From DASRDE01 sp035938175 (GTDB taxonomy: Bacteria > Vulcanimicrobiota > Vulcanimicrobiia > Vulcanimicrobiales > Vulcanimicrobiaceae), in NCBI GenBank assembly GCA_035938175.1, contig DASZHD010000051.1, forward strand, positions 33,975-97,974: a DNA stretch of 64,000 bases, read 5' to 3'. The first letter of the stretch is position 1; each line of letters opens with the position of its first letter. Shown piece by piece: positions 17,128 through 26,300 of this stretch. Under the pieces are notes generated by a model. It was not told where the DNA came from, searched no databases, and saw only the letters and a program-made list of their open reading frames with translations. Made by a program: the position numbers and the translations under genes.

Positions 17128-18487
17128 GTACAACGTCGAAGTGTACGGCTCGAGGCGCAAGCCTGTCAACTGTCTCGCGGCCGTGCTGATTGCGATTCTG
17201 CCGCCGGCTTGTGCGGCGCGCGCTCCGGCACCTCAGGCGGCGCGTAGCGCTTCCGTCGCGCGCGCATCGTGGACGATGTACCAATCTTCTCCGGATCACA
17301 ACGCCGTATTGCCGGGGCGGGTGGATGCGGCGTGGAAAACCGACGTCGGCGATCGCACGAACGGCGGCTTGGCGATCGCAGCCGGATCGCTGTACGTCGA
17401 TACGTTCGGCCAAAAAGTGCTTGCGCTCGACGCTCGGACCGGTGCGATCCGCTGGCAAACCCCCGTCGACAACATTGCGATGTCCACGCCAATCGTCGCG
17501 GAGGGGCTCGTGTTCGTCGGTACCGGCAAAAACGAGATGGGGAATACGATGCGCTGGGCCCGCGCCGAAGGCGATCGCGAGATTGCGTTCGATGCGTCGA
17601 CCGGCACCGAACGCTGGTCGTTCAAAACGGCGGGTGAAGATATGCCGTCTCCGGCATACGTGCGCGGATCGATCGTTTTCGCGAACGGCGACGCGCACGC
17701 GTACGCGCTCGATGCGCAAAGCGGAAAGGTGCGCTGGTCCCGCGCGTTGCCCGGTATCGCCACGATGGCGTCCGCGAACGTGATCGGCGCCGACGTGCTG
17801 TTATCGATCTGCACCAAACGCTTCCTGAATGGAATGACGCTGCGCCTGCGCGGCGCGGACGGTGCGGTGGTTTGGAGCGCGCCGTACGGAAATTGCGACT
17901 CGGCGCCCGCCCTAGGAAACGGACGCGTATACGTCAGCGGTATCGAGGGGCTCGTTCAACCATTCGGCTTCGGCGGCCGCGGCGTGGTTGCGGCGCTCGA
18001 TGTGCAAACCGGAAAACCGGCGTGGATATTTCGATCGCCGCGCACCGGTTACGACGTAACGGCGGGGTCGGCGGAACGCGCCGTCGCCGGCACTTACGCA
18101 GACGGCACGTATTATCAGTCCATCCCGGATGAGGATTTGGTGATCGCGTTCGACGCGCGCTCCGGCGCGCCCCGGTGGACGCTCCGCACGCTTGCGCCCG
18201 TAAAAATGAGTCCGCTCGTCGTTCGCGGCCGCTTGTTGTTCGGCGACGGCGCGGGTCTGTTCTACACCGTCGGTGTCAAAGACGGACGCGTCTTGCAGAC
18301 GCATATGTTTCGCGACGGATTTTCCACCTCGCCGCCGGTTGCGTTGGGAAACACGTTGTACCTGAGCACCGGGCACAGCATCGTCGCGACGGGTCTAATC
18401 CATTACTCGGGAATGCCCGCCGCATCGATTCCGCATCTGTTGAGTCCGCAAGACGTTTGCCTTAGCGAACATAACTGCCCCCATTGA
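17108..18487 (+). CDS. PQQ-type beta-propeller protein, exported
   Basis: 459 residues from ATG 17108, or shorter from GTG 17141. The signal peptide (CLAAVLIAILPPACAARA) is followed by repeated propeller blades with the PQQ-enzyme signature, such as VLALDARTGAIRWQTP, EIAFDASTGTERWSF, YALDAQSGKVRWSR and VAALDVQTGKPAWIF. It lacks the c-type haem motif and the rest of a quinoprotein dehydrogenase, so it is BamB-like or a dehydrogenase-like scaffold rather than a proven enzyme. Its start region overlaps the divergent lipoprotein gene, and its end overlaps the SDR gene by 26 bases. Confidence 0.82.
   Translation: MKRRVSTYNVEVYGSRRKPVNCLAAVLIAILPPACAARAPAPQAARSASVARASWTMYQSSPDHNAVLPGRVDAAWKTDVGDRTNGGLAIAAGSLYVDTFGQKVLALDARTGAIRWQTPVDNIAMSTPIVAEGLVFVGTGKNEMGNTMRWARAEGDREIAFDASTGTERWSFKTAGEDMPSPAYVRGSIVFANGDAHAYALDAQSGKVRWSRALPGIATMASANVIGADVLLSICTKRFLNGMTLRLRGADGAVVWSAPYGNCDSAPALGNGRVYVSGIEGLVQPFGFGGRGVVAALDVQTGKPAWIFRSPRTGYDVTAGSAERAVAGTYADGTYYQSIPDEDLVIAFDARSGAPRWTLRTLAPVKMSPLVVRGRLLFGDGAGLFYTVGVKDGRVLQTHMFRDGFSTSPPVALGNTLYLSTGHSIVATGLIHYSGMPAASIPHLLSPQDVCLSEHNCPH
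17140..17169 (-). promoter_or_regulatory. possible sigma70-type promoter for lipoprotein/phosphoesterase operon
   Basis: On the minus strand, TTGACA (17169-17164) is followed after 18 bases by TACACT (17145-17140). It lies just before the preferred start of the small lipoprotein gene. The -35 element matches consensus fully; the -10 element matches at four of six positions. Confidence 0.35.
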
Positions 18488-19196
18488 CGTCGATCGTCGC
18501 GCCGTTCGCGTAATCGCCGGCCCCGGAACAGAAGAACGCGACGATTGCGGCAACTTCTTCCGGCGTGCCGATCCGGCGTCCGGGAATCTCCGCTTCCACC
18601 TCGCTGCGGCGCCGCTCCAATTCCTCTGCAGCCATATCGGTCTCGATAAAGCCGGGAGCGATGGCGATTGAAACGATGCCGTCTTTCGCGCACGATCGCG
18701 CGATCGATTTCGTGAGATTGTTCAATGCAGCCTTACTCGCGCCGTAATCGGCGAAGCTCAATTCGCCGCGATGCGACGACCGCGAGACGATGTTCAGGAT
18801 TTTTCCGTGACCGCGCTCGCGCATATGCTGAAGTACCAGAAACGTCAGATTGGCGCTTCCGAAAACGTTCACCGCAAAGGTACGCTGCCAGCCGCGCTGC
18901 CACCGTTCGTACGTGTTGTCGAAAAACGGATTCCACTCGAAGATGCCCGCGTTGTTGACGAGAACGTCGATCGCTTCGAACCGTTCGATGCAGGCATCTA
19001 CCAGCGCCGGTAACGCCTGCGGATCCGCGATGTCACACTGCGCGTATGCAGCGCGTTCGCCGAGTTCTTCGGAGAGTTGCCGCGCCGCATCTGCGTTGGC
19101 GTTGTAGGTGAAGAAGACGTTGTGATTTGCCGCGTGGAGTGCCCGGACGATGGCCGCGCCGATGCCTCGCGAGCCGCCCGTGACCAAGACATTCAT
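18462..19196 (-). CDS. SDR-family oxidoreductase, FabG-like
   Basis: 244 residues of classical short-chain dehydrogenase. Cofactor motif TGGSRGIG at the N-terminus, NNAG in the middle, and catalytic Ser, Tyr and Lys in VSRSSHRG and YGASKAA. The PG motif (APGFIETDM) follows. Closest by layout to 3-oxoacyl-ACP reductase or a sugar/alcohol dehydrogenase; substrate uncertain. Convergent with the propeller gene. Confidence 0.9.
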   Translation of the reverse strand: MNVLVTGGSRGIGAAIVRALHAANHNVFFTYNANADAARQLSEELGERAAYAQCDIADPQALPALVDACIERFEAIDVLVNNAGIFEWNPFFDNTYERWQRGWQRTFAVNVFGSANLTFLVLQHMRERGHGKILNIVSRSSHRGELSFADYGASKAALNNLTKSIARSCAKDGIVSIAIAPGFIETDMAAEELERRRSEVEAEIPGRRIGTPEEVAAIVAFFCSGAGDYANGATIDVNGGSYVR

Positions 19197-19307
19197 GCGC
19201 GCGGCTTCGACTCATAGGCGCAGCGTCATCCCGGCGCCGCATACGGTGAATAAGGCCCTTTTCCGCGGCCGCGCGCCCCGATATACTGAAGGCGGAGGGG
19301 CGTTATC

Positions 19308-19904
19308 GTGACTATACATCGCCGGGCTCTTCGCATTTCGGCGGCCTGCTTAGCGCTTTCAGCCGTCTCGGCCGCGCCCGTCACCGCGCGCACCCTGGCT
19401 AATGGCCTGACGCCCTCGGAGCAGGCGCAGTTAAACCACTTCCGGTACGAGGTCTCGCCCAATGCGTTGCCGGGCGGTTTTCACGTCGTCAGATTCCATG
19501 CCGATTCAAGCGGCTTTCTGATCGAATACCAGCGCGCGAGCGACGGCGCGATGTTCCGCATCAGCGGCAGTCAAGCGGGCGGCGGCCGTGCCGCCAAGCC
19601 GACGCCCTCGCCGAAAGCGCACGGCCTCCTTGCAAGCCTCGGCGGCCTCTTTCATCACGTCACGCATCAAGCGTCCGGCGCCGTGCATCAGCAGAGCAAC
19701 GCCGGCGAAGAAGAAGAGCAAATGACGTCGATGGTGATCGATAACCCGTACACGGGCAAGTACGCGGTGCGCACCGACGGCAATTGCCTGCACGGCGATT
19801 CGGACCCGTCGACGGCGCAATACCGCAACGCGCGTTATAGCGTGGAAGGCTGCAACGTCAACGGCGACCTCTTTGCGCACGTCGTCAGATCGGTGAAGCC
19901 GTAG
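19308..19904 (+). CDS. secreted hypothetical protein
   Basis: 198 residues starting at GTG with a strong GGAGGGG about 10 bases upstream. Signal peptide RRALRISAACLALSAVSAAP. The mature protein has a Ser/Gly/Pro segment with a Glu run (AGEEEEQ), and ends with YSVEGCNVNGDLFAHV. A TATACT hexamer at 19282-19287 may be its -10 element. Followed after three bases by the multi-TM gene, so probably cotranscribed. No family recognised. Confidence 0.7.
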   Translation: MTIHRRALRISAACLALSAVSAAPVTARTLANGLTPSEQAQLNHFRYEVSPNALPGGFHVVRFHADSSGFLIEYQRASDGAMFRISGSQAGGGRAAKPTPSPKAHGLLASLGGLFHHVTHQASGAVHQQSNAGEEEEQMTSMVIDNPYTGKYAVRTDGNCLHGDSDPSTAQYRNARYSVEGCNVNGDLFAHVVRSVKP

Positions 19905-19907
19905 GCG

Positions 19908-21446
19908 ATGACCGCGGAAGCGGCTACCATTCGCGCCGAGCTGCGATCCACGCAACTGGTAAAGCTGCACCGGCTGGGTGTAATTGCGTTGGCCGTGCTT
20001 TCGGTTTGTTTCGTGGCGCGCGATCTCGCACTCGATTGGAACCGCGGCGACCTGCTGGCCGAAGGCATTGCGCGCCTGCTGATGACGGTACTCGCCGTCT
20101 TCTGTGCGTGCGTCACGAAAGGCAACCGCAACACGCGCCTGCTGATGTGGGCGCTTCTGCTGCTTTCCTTCGACGTGTATTGGCAAACGGCGTACGGACA
20201 TGGAGGCGTGGAATGGCTTGCGATGGCCGTGAAATATCTGGCGCTCCCGATCGGCCTGATGTGTCTTGTGCGGTTTTGCGCAAACTTCGGCGACGGCGAC
20301 TACCGCGGTTTACGAGCGCGGATCTACGACTGGGCGCCGGTGGCGGCGATTATCGTCGCCGGCTTGGGCCTCGCGCGCGGCGTGACGTGGATACACGCGT
20401 TCGACCAATACACGAGCACCGGCGTCTTCATCGAGGACCGCTGGTCGGAGTACATGTATAACGGGTACCTGATTTCGGACGCGGCGCTTCGCTTCACGAC
20501 GATCGTTGCTGCGGTAACCGGTTTGGCGAGATCGTCCGAACCGTACCGGTCGCAGCTGGCGCTGATCGTCTGTTCCTGCGCCGTCCTCGCTCTCGGAACC
20601 ATTCTCGATTTTGCGGGACGCATTCCGCCCGCGGGCAGCGCCTGGCGAACCGGGCTGATGTACTTGGACGCGTCGACGACGCTGCTCTTTCCGATCGGCC
20701 TGAGCGTGGCGCTCTTCGCGCGTCAGCTGTTCGACGTGAACGTCGACTACGTGCTGCGGCGCGCAATGGCGCTGACGATTGCAACGGGCGTTACCATAGC
20801 CTTGTTCTCGCTTGCCGACGCGCTGTTGAAAACGTTCATCGTTCCGAACGTGAAGGGCGCATTTGCCGGCCGGGACTGGATCGCCGATGCATCGGTGGGT
20901 TTCGTACTGGTGCTGTTTTTCCACAGACTCGAAAAGCACTCGCTGGAGGCGATCGACGAATACGTGCTTCCGGCGCGAAAAGAACGGCTGAGCCGGCTGC
21001 GAGCGATTGGGGAAGGGCTGCTGCAGATTACCAGCCTGAACGAATTGTTTGCGTTCAATCTGGCGGATCGGGTTAAGGCAGCCGCCGGCGCGCAGTTCGT
21101 CGATGTTTTTTTACGCAACCCGAGCGGGACATACAAGCCGATGCCGCAGCTCTGTAACGAAGGGGTGCCTCCGCCCGAAATCGACCGCGCCGATCCGCTG
21201 ATCACGGACGGGCTGCGAAACGGAAAACACGCCGTCTTTGGCCGCGGCTCGCCTTGGCCGAACGGAGGAACCGCTTTTCCAATGTTCGCGGCCGCGGATC
21301 TGTACGGCTTCGTCGTTTGCGGTAGAAAATATCACGACATGGTGAACGATGCGTATGACGCGTTCGATAACGAAGAACTGCGTCAACTCGAACTCCTGGC
21401 ACGGCAAACGGGAACGGTGCTGTATGCGCTTTCGGCGGCTGTTTAG
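19908..21446 (+). CDS. multi-TM sensor-like protein with cytoplasmic GAF-like domain
   Basis: 512 residues. The first 330 or so contain about eight to ten hydrophobic segments, for example IALAVLSVCFVARDLAL and LLMWALLLLSFDVYW. After HRLEKHSLEAIDEYVLPARKE comes a soluble region (about 350-510) with the order expected of a GAF-like domain (GLLQITSLNELF, then DLYGFVVCGRK, then a final helix LELLARQTGTVLYAL). There is no kinase, cyclase or phosphatase domain, so output must pass through another protein. It overlaps the M48 protease gene by 23 bases. Confidence 0.75.
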   Translation: MTAEAATIRAELRSTQLVKLHRLGVIALAVLSVCFVARDLALDWNRGDLLAEGIARLLMTVLAVFCACVTKGNRNTRLLMWALLLLSFDVYWQTAYGHGGVEWLAMAVKYLALPIGLMCLVRFCANFGDGDYRGLRARIYDWAPVAAIIVAGLGLARGVTWIHAFDQYTSTGVFIEDRWSEYMYNGYLISDAALRFTTIVAAVTGLARSSEPYRSQLALIVCSCAVLALGTILDFAGRIPPAGSAWRTGLMYLDASTTLLFPIGLSVALFARQLFDVNVDYVLRRAMALTIATGVTIALFSLADALLKTFIVPNVKGAFAGRDWIADASVGFVLVLFFHRLEKHSLEAIDEYVLPARKERLSRLRAIGEGLLQITSLNELFAFNLADRVKAAAGAQFVDVFLRNPSGTYKPMPQLCNEGVPPPEIDRADPLITDGLRNGKHAVFGRGSPWPNGGTAFPMFAAADLYGFVVCGRKYHDMVNDAYDAFDNEELRQLELLARQTGTVLYALSAAV

Positions 21447-22200
21447 TCTGACTCTGGCGTTCTGGGCGGTGCTGGGCGCAGCGGCGCTGGCCGACACGCA
21501 TGCGGACGAGGCCAAAATGGGCCGTCAAGTGTACAGCGACCTTGCCGGCAAGGATCAGATCGTCCGCAATTCCCCGTATGCGGCAATAGTGCAAAACGTC
21601 GGCGCGCGCATAGCCGCAGCTGCCGGACATCAGTGGTATCGCGAACGCTTTTACATCGTGCGCGGCAATCAGATGAATGCGTTTTCCGCGCCGGGCGGGT
21701 ACGTGTTCGTGAACGAAGGTTTGCTGCGCGGCATCGACAACGTCGACGAGCTGGCGAACGTGCTCGGTCACGAGACGGCGCATTTGATTCTCGGACACGT
21801 CGTAGCCCGCAATAAGCAAGCCGAGCGCCGGAATATGCTCACCAACATCGGCCATTGGTTTGTGAACGCGACGTCCAAAGGTTCTCAAAACACGTACAAT
21901 GCCGCCACGGCCGCGAGTACCTATACGTTTTTAGGGTTTACGCGCCAGCAAGAATACGACGCCGACCGCACCGGCGCGCTGCTTGCCGCACGGGCGGGAT
22001 TCAATCCGTGGGGAAGCGTGTGGTTTTCTGCGGAGGTGCTGCGCGTTCAAGGCGATTCGGGTTACGAGCAGTACGTCCAGCAGCATCCGTCCACGAACGA
22101 TCGGATCGCGCATCTAAAAGCCTACTTCAAGTCGAATCCGCAAATGTTCGCGCGCTGGCCCAGCCGTATGCCGTCCAGCAGCGGACTCCCAATGAGCTAA
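21424..22200 (+). CDS. M48-family metalloprotease, exported
   Basis: 258 residues from ATG 21424 (MRFRRLFSLTLAFWAVLGAA), a signal peptide. The zinc motif HExxH reads LGHETAHLILGH, and the third ligand Glu is in QEYDADRTGALL. NAFSAPGGYVFVNEGLL is the conserved substrate-side segment of BepA/YcaL/LoiP-like proteases. Predicted to work in the periplasm on misassembled envelope proteins. The start lies inside the preceding gene, which indicates translational coupling. TPR repeats of BepA are absent. Confidence 0.88.
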   Translation: MRFRRLFSLTLAFWAVLGAAALADTHADEAKMGRQVYSDLAGKDQIVRNSPYAAIVQNVGARIAAAAGHQWYRERFYIVRGNQMNAFSAPGGYVFVNEGLLRGIDNVDELANVLGHETAHLILGHVVARNKQAERRNMLTNIGHWFVNATSKGSQNTYNAATAASTYTFLGFTRQQEYDADRTGALLAARAGFNPWGSVWFSAEVLRVQGDSGYEQYVQQHPSTNDRIAHLKAYFKSNPQMFARWPSRMPSSSGLPMS

Positions 22201-22204
22201 TGCC

Positions 22205-23374
22205 CTATTTTAGGCGTGCGGCAAGCGCCGCGCGGTCTTGCTCCAGCGCGGCAATTGCAGCAAGCGTGGCATGCAGAGCGGCCGCGTCGCGGTCGCGCAG
22301 ATCGGCAAAACGCGCCGAGACGTCGTCGCGCGCCGCCGTGTAGGCGTCGATCGCCGCTTGGGCTTGCGTGCGGAATGTGCCGGCACCCTGCGCGCGCAGT
22401 GCCGCGACCGTGGATCGCAAGTCTTGAGTACGCGGTTGTGGTATGGCCGCGCCGCGGTCGATCGGTAGCGACCCGCGCTGCGCGCGCTGCGCAGCCAGGA
22501 CGTCGCGGCGCGCCGCAAGATTTGCTTGCGTGCGAGACTGCAGTTGCGCCGACATATGCGCGATATCGCGGCTTGCCTGCGCCAGCAGCGTGGAGCGGTA
22601 TGCGTCCAGCGTGGATGCATCTCTAGCGCGCTGCTTTTGGAGGACCCGGTCTTCCGAGGCCTGCAGCGCCGCCAACCGCCGTTCGATCTGCGCGCGTGTT
22701 TGATCGTTCAGGGCCAGCGTTTGCAATTTCGCCCGCAACACGAGGCGCTGCGGCGCGTCGCGGCGCGCGAGATCCAGCATCAGCGTCGACTGGCTCTCGC
22801 GCAGTTCCGTAGAACGGTTGAAATACGCCTGCTGCGTGCGGTTTTGAACGGCGGTCACGAACGTCGCATAATCGCGCTGCTCCTGGTCGAGCAATGCGCG
22901 CCGGTAAGCGGCCATGTCGCCTTCCGCACCGCTGCGCAACTGCGCGTATTCGGTACGGTAATCGGCTTGCAGGCGGGCCGCGACGTCCTTACGGCTCGGT
23001 GCCGAAGAGCCGGCGTTTGCCAGTACCGCACTCACTGCGTCGTCTTCGCGCGCCGCGTATGCGTCTGCTTTTTGTGCAATCACAGTTTGTATTTGAGAAG
23101 CGGAAGCTTGGACGTCGGCGCGCAATGCCGCGATCGCCGCGTTCATCGCCGCTGTCGTGTTGGGAAATGCGGCCGGATGCAGCGTTGCGCGCAGCGCGGC
23201 GATCTGGCGGTCGTACTGCTGCAAGACGAGCTGCACGTCGCGGCGCGGCATCGCGGTCGCGGCCTGCGCTAGCGGCGAACCTGCCGGCGCGGATGCAGAC
23301 GAGGCAGCCATCGCGACGGCCCCGGCTGTCAACGCGGCGACGACGGCTGCGGCGGTTTTAGAACTTATGTTCAT
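22205..23374 (-). CDS. periplasmic coiled-coil protein, OmpH/Skp-like in character
   Basis: 389 residues from MNISSKTAAAVVAALTAGAV (signal peptide). Nearly the whole mature protein is Ala/Arg/Gln-rich heptad sequence such as LVLQQYDRQIAALRATL and IERRLAALQASEDRVLQ. It is about twice the length of Skp. Its first 17 bases overlap the end of the TamB gene, so it is the downstream partner in that unit. A role as holdase or spacer for envelope assembly is inference; no sequence motif proves Skp homology. Confidence 0.75.
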   Translation of the reverse strand: MNISSKTAAAVVAALTAGAVAMAASSASAPAGSPLAQAATAMPRRDVQLVLQQYDRQIAALRATLHPAAFPNTTAAMNAAIAALRADVQASASQIQTVIAQKADAYAAREDDAVSAVLANAGSSAPSRKDVAARLQADYRTEYAQLRSGAEGDMAAYRRALLDQEQRDYATFVTAVQNRTQQAYFNRSTELRESQSTLMLDLARRDAPQRLVLRAKLQTLALNDQTRAQIERRLAALQASEDRVLQKQRARDASTLDAYRSTLLAQASRDIAHMSAQLQSRTQANLAARRDVLAAQRAQRGSLPIDRGAAIPQPRTQDLRSTVAALRAQGAGTFRTQAQAAIDAYTAARDDVSARFADLRDRDAAALHATLAAIAALEQDRAALAARLK

Positions 23375-26300
23375 AAAGGAAACTCGTCCCGTTGGTGCCC
23401 AGGGTCGGTTGATTGATTGCAGCGCCCGCGCCGTTGTCGAATCCGAACATGTTCGCATTCTGCGTGAACGCGAGCAGCGTCGGAGACTGGACTTGATAGA
23501 AGAGCAGGTCGAACGCGGTCGACCGGCCCTTATGCGCCTCGATGCTCAAACTTTGCCGCTGCGGTTGGCCCATGCTTTCGCTATACACAACCGTCACGTG
23601 TTTGCCGAACGCCTTTGCGGCGCTCACGCCGAAGCCGCTGGCAAAGTCGTCCGTCAGCTGCAAGTTCTGCAATCCCAAAGCGCTGCCGAGCTGCGCCGAG
23701 AGCGGCTCGAGCATCTCGCGCGTGAAGAACGTGTTTACCTCGCCGGCCGCCAAATTCTCGACCGCGGAATTGGCGGAGAAATTGCCGGCGCCGGCCAGTG
23801 CGGGTCCGCTTGGGCCGCCGACACCTGCGAGCAATCCCATGATCTGCTGCTCGCTGTACGACGGATCCGACGTAAACGCGACGTGCATGTTGTCCGGCGC
23901 CAAGCCGCTGACGTTGAGCGCGACATACGTTTGGCTGACGTCCGTCGTCGCCGTCGCATTGACGAACGGCATGATCCCGTTGGCCTTATTGAATCGCACG
24001 CGCGCGTCTTCGACCGTGAACGTGCGGAAGAAGCTCACGGTGCCGCCCGTCGACTCGAAGAATCCTTGCAATTGCGGATCCGCGAGCGTTCCCGCGACCT
24101 GCAGCGACCCTTGTGCGCCGACGTCCACGTTGGAACTCTGTACGCGCACGTCGTTGCCGACGTTGGCGCGTACATTCAGCGCGACGGGCGGCAACGATTT
24201 TTTTGGTCCCTGCGGCGCATGCGGATTCCAGAAGGCGGTGAGGGGGATCCGCGCGCTTGGAATCGTTACCGATCCGGTCAGATTTGCGGGTTGACCCGGA
24301 ACGCGCGAGGCGGTAACGTCGGCGTCGACTTTGCCGCGGAAGTATTGCGGACTGTTGAATTGCGCGCCGTTCGCGGTGATGCGCGCCGTAAACGCTGCTG
24401 CGCGAATGTCGCGCACGTTCGGAACACGCGCAGAAGCGGTCATGTCCATCGTTCCGCCGCCGACGTCGGCGTGAAGCGCCTGCAGTGCTACTGTCGTTCC
24501 GGAGAAGACCAGGGCGCCGTTCATTTTTTGAATCGGATTCTGATCGATCGGGCCCACGAAGTAGCCGTTACGCACGGCGATACGCCCGCCGAGCTGCGGA
24601 TTGTCGATCGTCCCGTCGACGGTCATGCCGCCGCCGAGCGTTCCGGCCAATCGCGTACCCTTCGGCAGCGCGCTTTCGAAGTCGCTGAGATCCACGTTGT
24701 TTGCGGCTAACGCCAGACGCACCGGCTTGTTCGCCGGGTCCAGCGCGAAATGGGGCGTCATCGTGATCGGTATGACGCCGGAGGCCGAAACGCTTCCGCG
24801 CGCGAGCGCAATCGAACCGTTCCGCAGCGCGACTTGCGTACGCGTTGCCGCAATGTCCGCAGCGATTTTCGGAATGGTGAGCTTGTTGTAGCGCAGATTC
24901 GTCAGCGCCAACGTATCGTTCAAAAGCGGATTCGTTCTCGTTCCCCGAACGCGTACCGTCGTGTCCAGCGCCCCGGCGACGTCCTGCGGTTTACCGCTTG
25001 CCGTTTTCATCAGCGCGCCGACGTCCGGACTGGTCGCGCGCATCGCGAGATCGATGGGATCGTTCGCGTGCAATCCGAATGTGCCCGATCCGTCGGCGTT
25101 CAAATACGGGATGCGAATTTGCGCTTGCGAAATCGTCCCGCGTCCGCGTGTGGCGCTGAGCGCGACGTGCGCGAGCTGCAGCGGGATGCGGCCGACCGTG
25201 CCGTGGTAGATATCTGCGCGCGCGGCGATCGTTTCATCGGGGAAGCGCCCGCGAACCGCGGCGTCGGCGTCCAGCGTACCGGTTACCGGCGCGGTGTATC
25301 CCAGCATCGGCAGCCATGTCGCAAGATCGAGATTCGAAACGGTCGCATTCAAATTTGCGTCCGCGCGCGCCGCGAGCTGCGTCATATTCGAAGAATTCGG
25401 AACAGTTACGGAGCCCGAAAGCCGTGCACGGCCGGCCGATCCGCCGACCGCCGCGTTCATAGCGATGGTGTGGCCAACTGTAGACCAGCGCGCGGCGGCA
25501 TCGCCGAGTTCGAAGCGGCGGTACCGCAGATCGTGCAGCGTGACGTTCCCGCCGGTGTTTAGACCGCCCGCCCCGGCGTCAAGCGTAAGCGCCACTCTGC
25601 CGTTGCCGCCCAGCGTGTCCCCGGTGTCGAAGTAATCGTTGAAATCGGCGAGCGTCGCGTGTGGTGCGCGTACGTCGGCGCGCATCGTTCCCGCGCCGGC
25701 GGCAGCGTCGAATGCCACCGCGGTAGTTCCGATCGCGACGTGACCGCCGCCGACGGTGAAGTCCTGCGGCGTTCCGTTCAGATTCGCGCGCAGATCGCGG
25801 AATGCGAGTCCGTGCACCGATCCTTCGGGTACTTGCAGGTTGCCGTTCACGCGAAGGTTGCGCCCCGTACCGCCGACGTGCACTGCCGCGTCGACGCTTC
25901 CCTGAATATCCTGCTTCGCGAGTTTGGGCTGCGCGATCGCAACGAGCGCGTGCGCATCGGCGGCCTGCATCGACGCGTCCAGATCGTACGCGGGCTGGAT
26001 TGGGGCACCCATACGCACGCCGGAAACGGAACCGTCAATGGCAACGAGCGCCGGCCCCAGCCCCACCATGCCGTCGCGCAAGTTCAGCGTGTCGCCGGAA
26101 TACGCAATCGCGGTTTGCGCGTCCACCGGGTAGCGGTTGAACTGCCCGTCTTGCAATAACACCGAGCCGCTCAAACGCGGCGAAGTCAGCGGACCGCGCA
26201 CGTCGGCGGCGACGTCGGCACGGCCGGCTTGCAACGGAATGCCGGCGCCGCGCAGCGCGCGAACGTCGAGATTCGCCACCGTCAGCACCATGCCGCGATC

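Noticed and set aside
17108..18487. Quinoprotein alcohol dehydrogenase call
   Set aside because: Propeller repeats are present, but the cofactor-binding and catalytic residues and cytochrome domain of a full dehydrogenase were not seen.
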